Below are positions 15,194 to 15,217 of a stretch of DNA of 15,217 nt, piece by piece. The notes beneath the pieces were generated by a model. It did no database searches and was not told where the DNA came from. It was given only the letters and a program-made list of their open reading frames with translations. The first letter of the stretch is position 1. The number at the start of each line of letters is the position of its first letter. This DNA comes from an uncultured Brevinema sp. (GTDB taxonomy: Bacteria > Spirochaetota > Brevinematia > Brevinematales > Brevinemataceae), in contig CAMQSH010000027.1 of the NCBI GenBank assembly GCA_947036575.1, positions 1 through 15,217 of the forward strand, given 5' to 3'. The translations under genes were made by a program, and so were the position numbers.

Positions 15194-15217
15194 TTTGTCT
15201 AGATATAGAACCGTTTT

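Noticed and set aside
1..15217. CRISPR arrays, insertion sequences, tRNA or rRNA genes
   Set aside because: I saw no regularly spaced repeats, transposase ORFs or inverted terminal repeats, and no tRNA- or rRNA-like sequence; the gaps are short and AT-rich.

Overview
The window is strongly AT-rich and codes densely on the minus strand. It uses ordinary AGGAGG-type ribosome sites and TGG tryptophan codons (standard bacterial code). Together with PTS permeases, a LacI-type regulator and a clostridial-type anaerobic sulfatase-maturating enzyme (oxygen-sensitive radical SAM), this suggests an anaerobic or facultative, probably host-associated, low-GC bacterium. A Clostridia/Erysipelotrichia-type Firmicute is the simplest guess; a fusobacterium or low-GC spirochaete cannot be excluded.

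Layout from the right edge, following transcription. (1) A minus-strand operon at 15080-8654 encodes an aldo/keto reductase, a sugar-phosphate-isomerase-like TIM barrel, two tandem paralogous PTS EIIBC permeases and a PHP-domain metallohydrolase. Gaps are 9-49 bp. It ends at a perfect 16-bp inverted-repeat terminator shared with a convergent gene. (2) A single plus-strand gene at 7571-8509 encodes a LacI/GalR-family regulator. Its promoter is a perfect TTGACA-N17-TATAAT. (3) A 583-bp gene-free AT-rich region separates it from a second minus-strand operon at 6987-1478: iolB, iolD, a transaldolase-family gene and iolA. A hairpin terminator lies downstream of iolA. (4) A radical-SAM anSME at 1126-8 is preceded by a 12-codon leader ORF whose stop overlaps its start (TAATG).

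Function. iolD, iolB and iolA are unmistakable myo-inositol catabolic genes (diketone hydrolysis, 5-deoxyglucuronate isomerisation, malonate-semialdehyde oxidation). The usual iolG, iolE, iolC and iolJ are not in the window. A transaldolase-family enzyme sits exactly where an aldolase is needed, between iolD and iolA, with a Schiff-base lysine and a Gln where classical transaldolases have Glu. I infer it may split 2-deoxy-5-keto-gluconate without prior phosphorylation, as a lyase or by transferring dihydroxyacetone to glyceraldehyde 3-phosphate. The first operon looks like an uptake and priming module: PTS import, a possible dephosphorylation by the PHP enzyme, and redox/TIM-barrel steps that could stand in for IolG and IolE. 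The substrate may be an inositol or an inositol conjugate. The regulator between the operons could control both. All pathway-level statements beyond family membership are inference.
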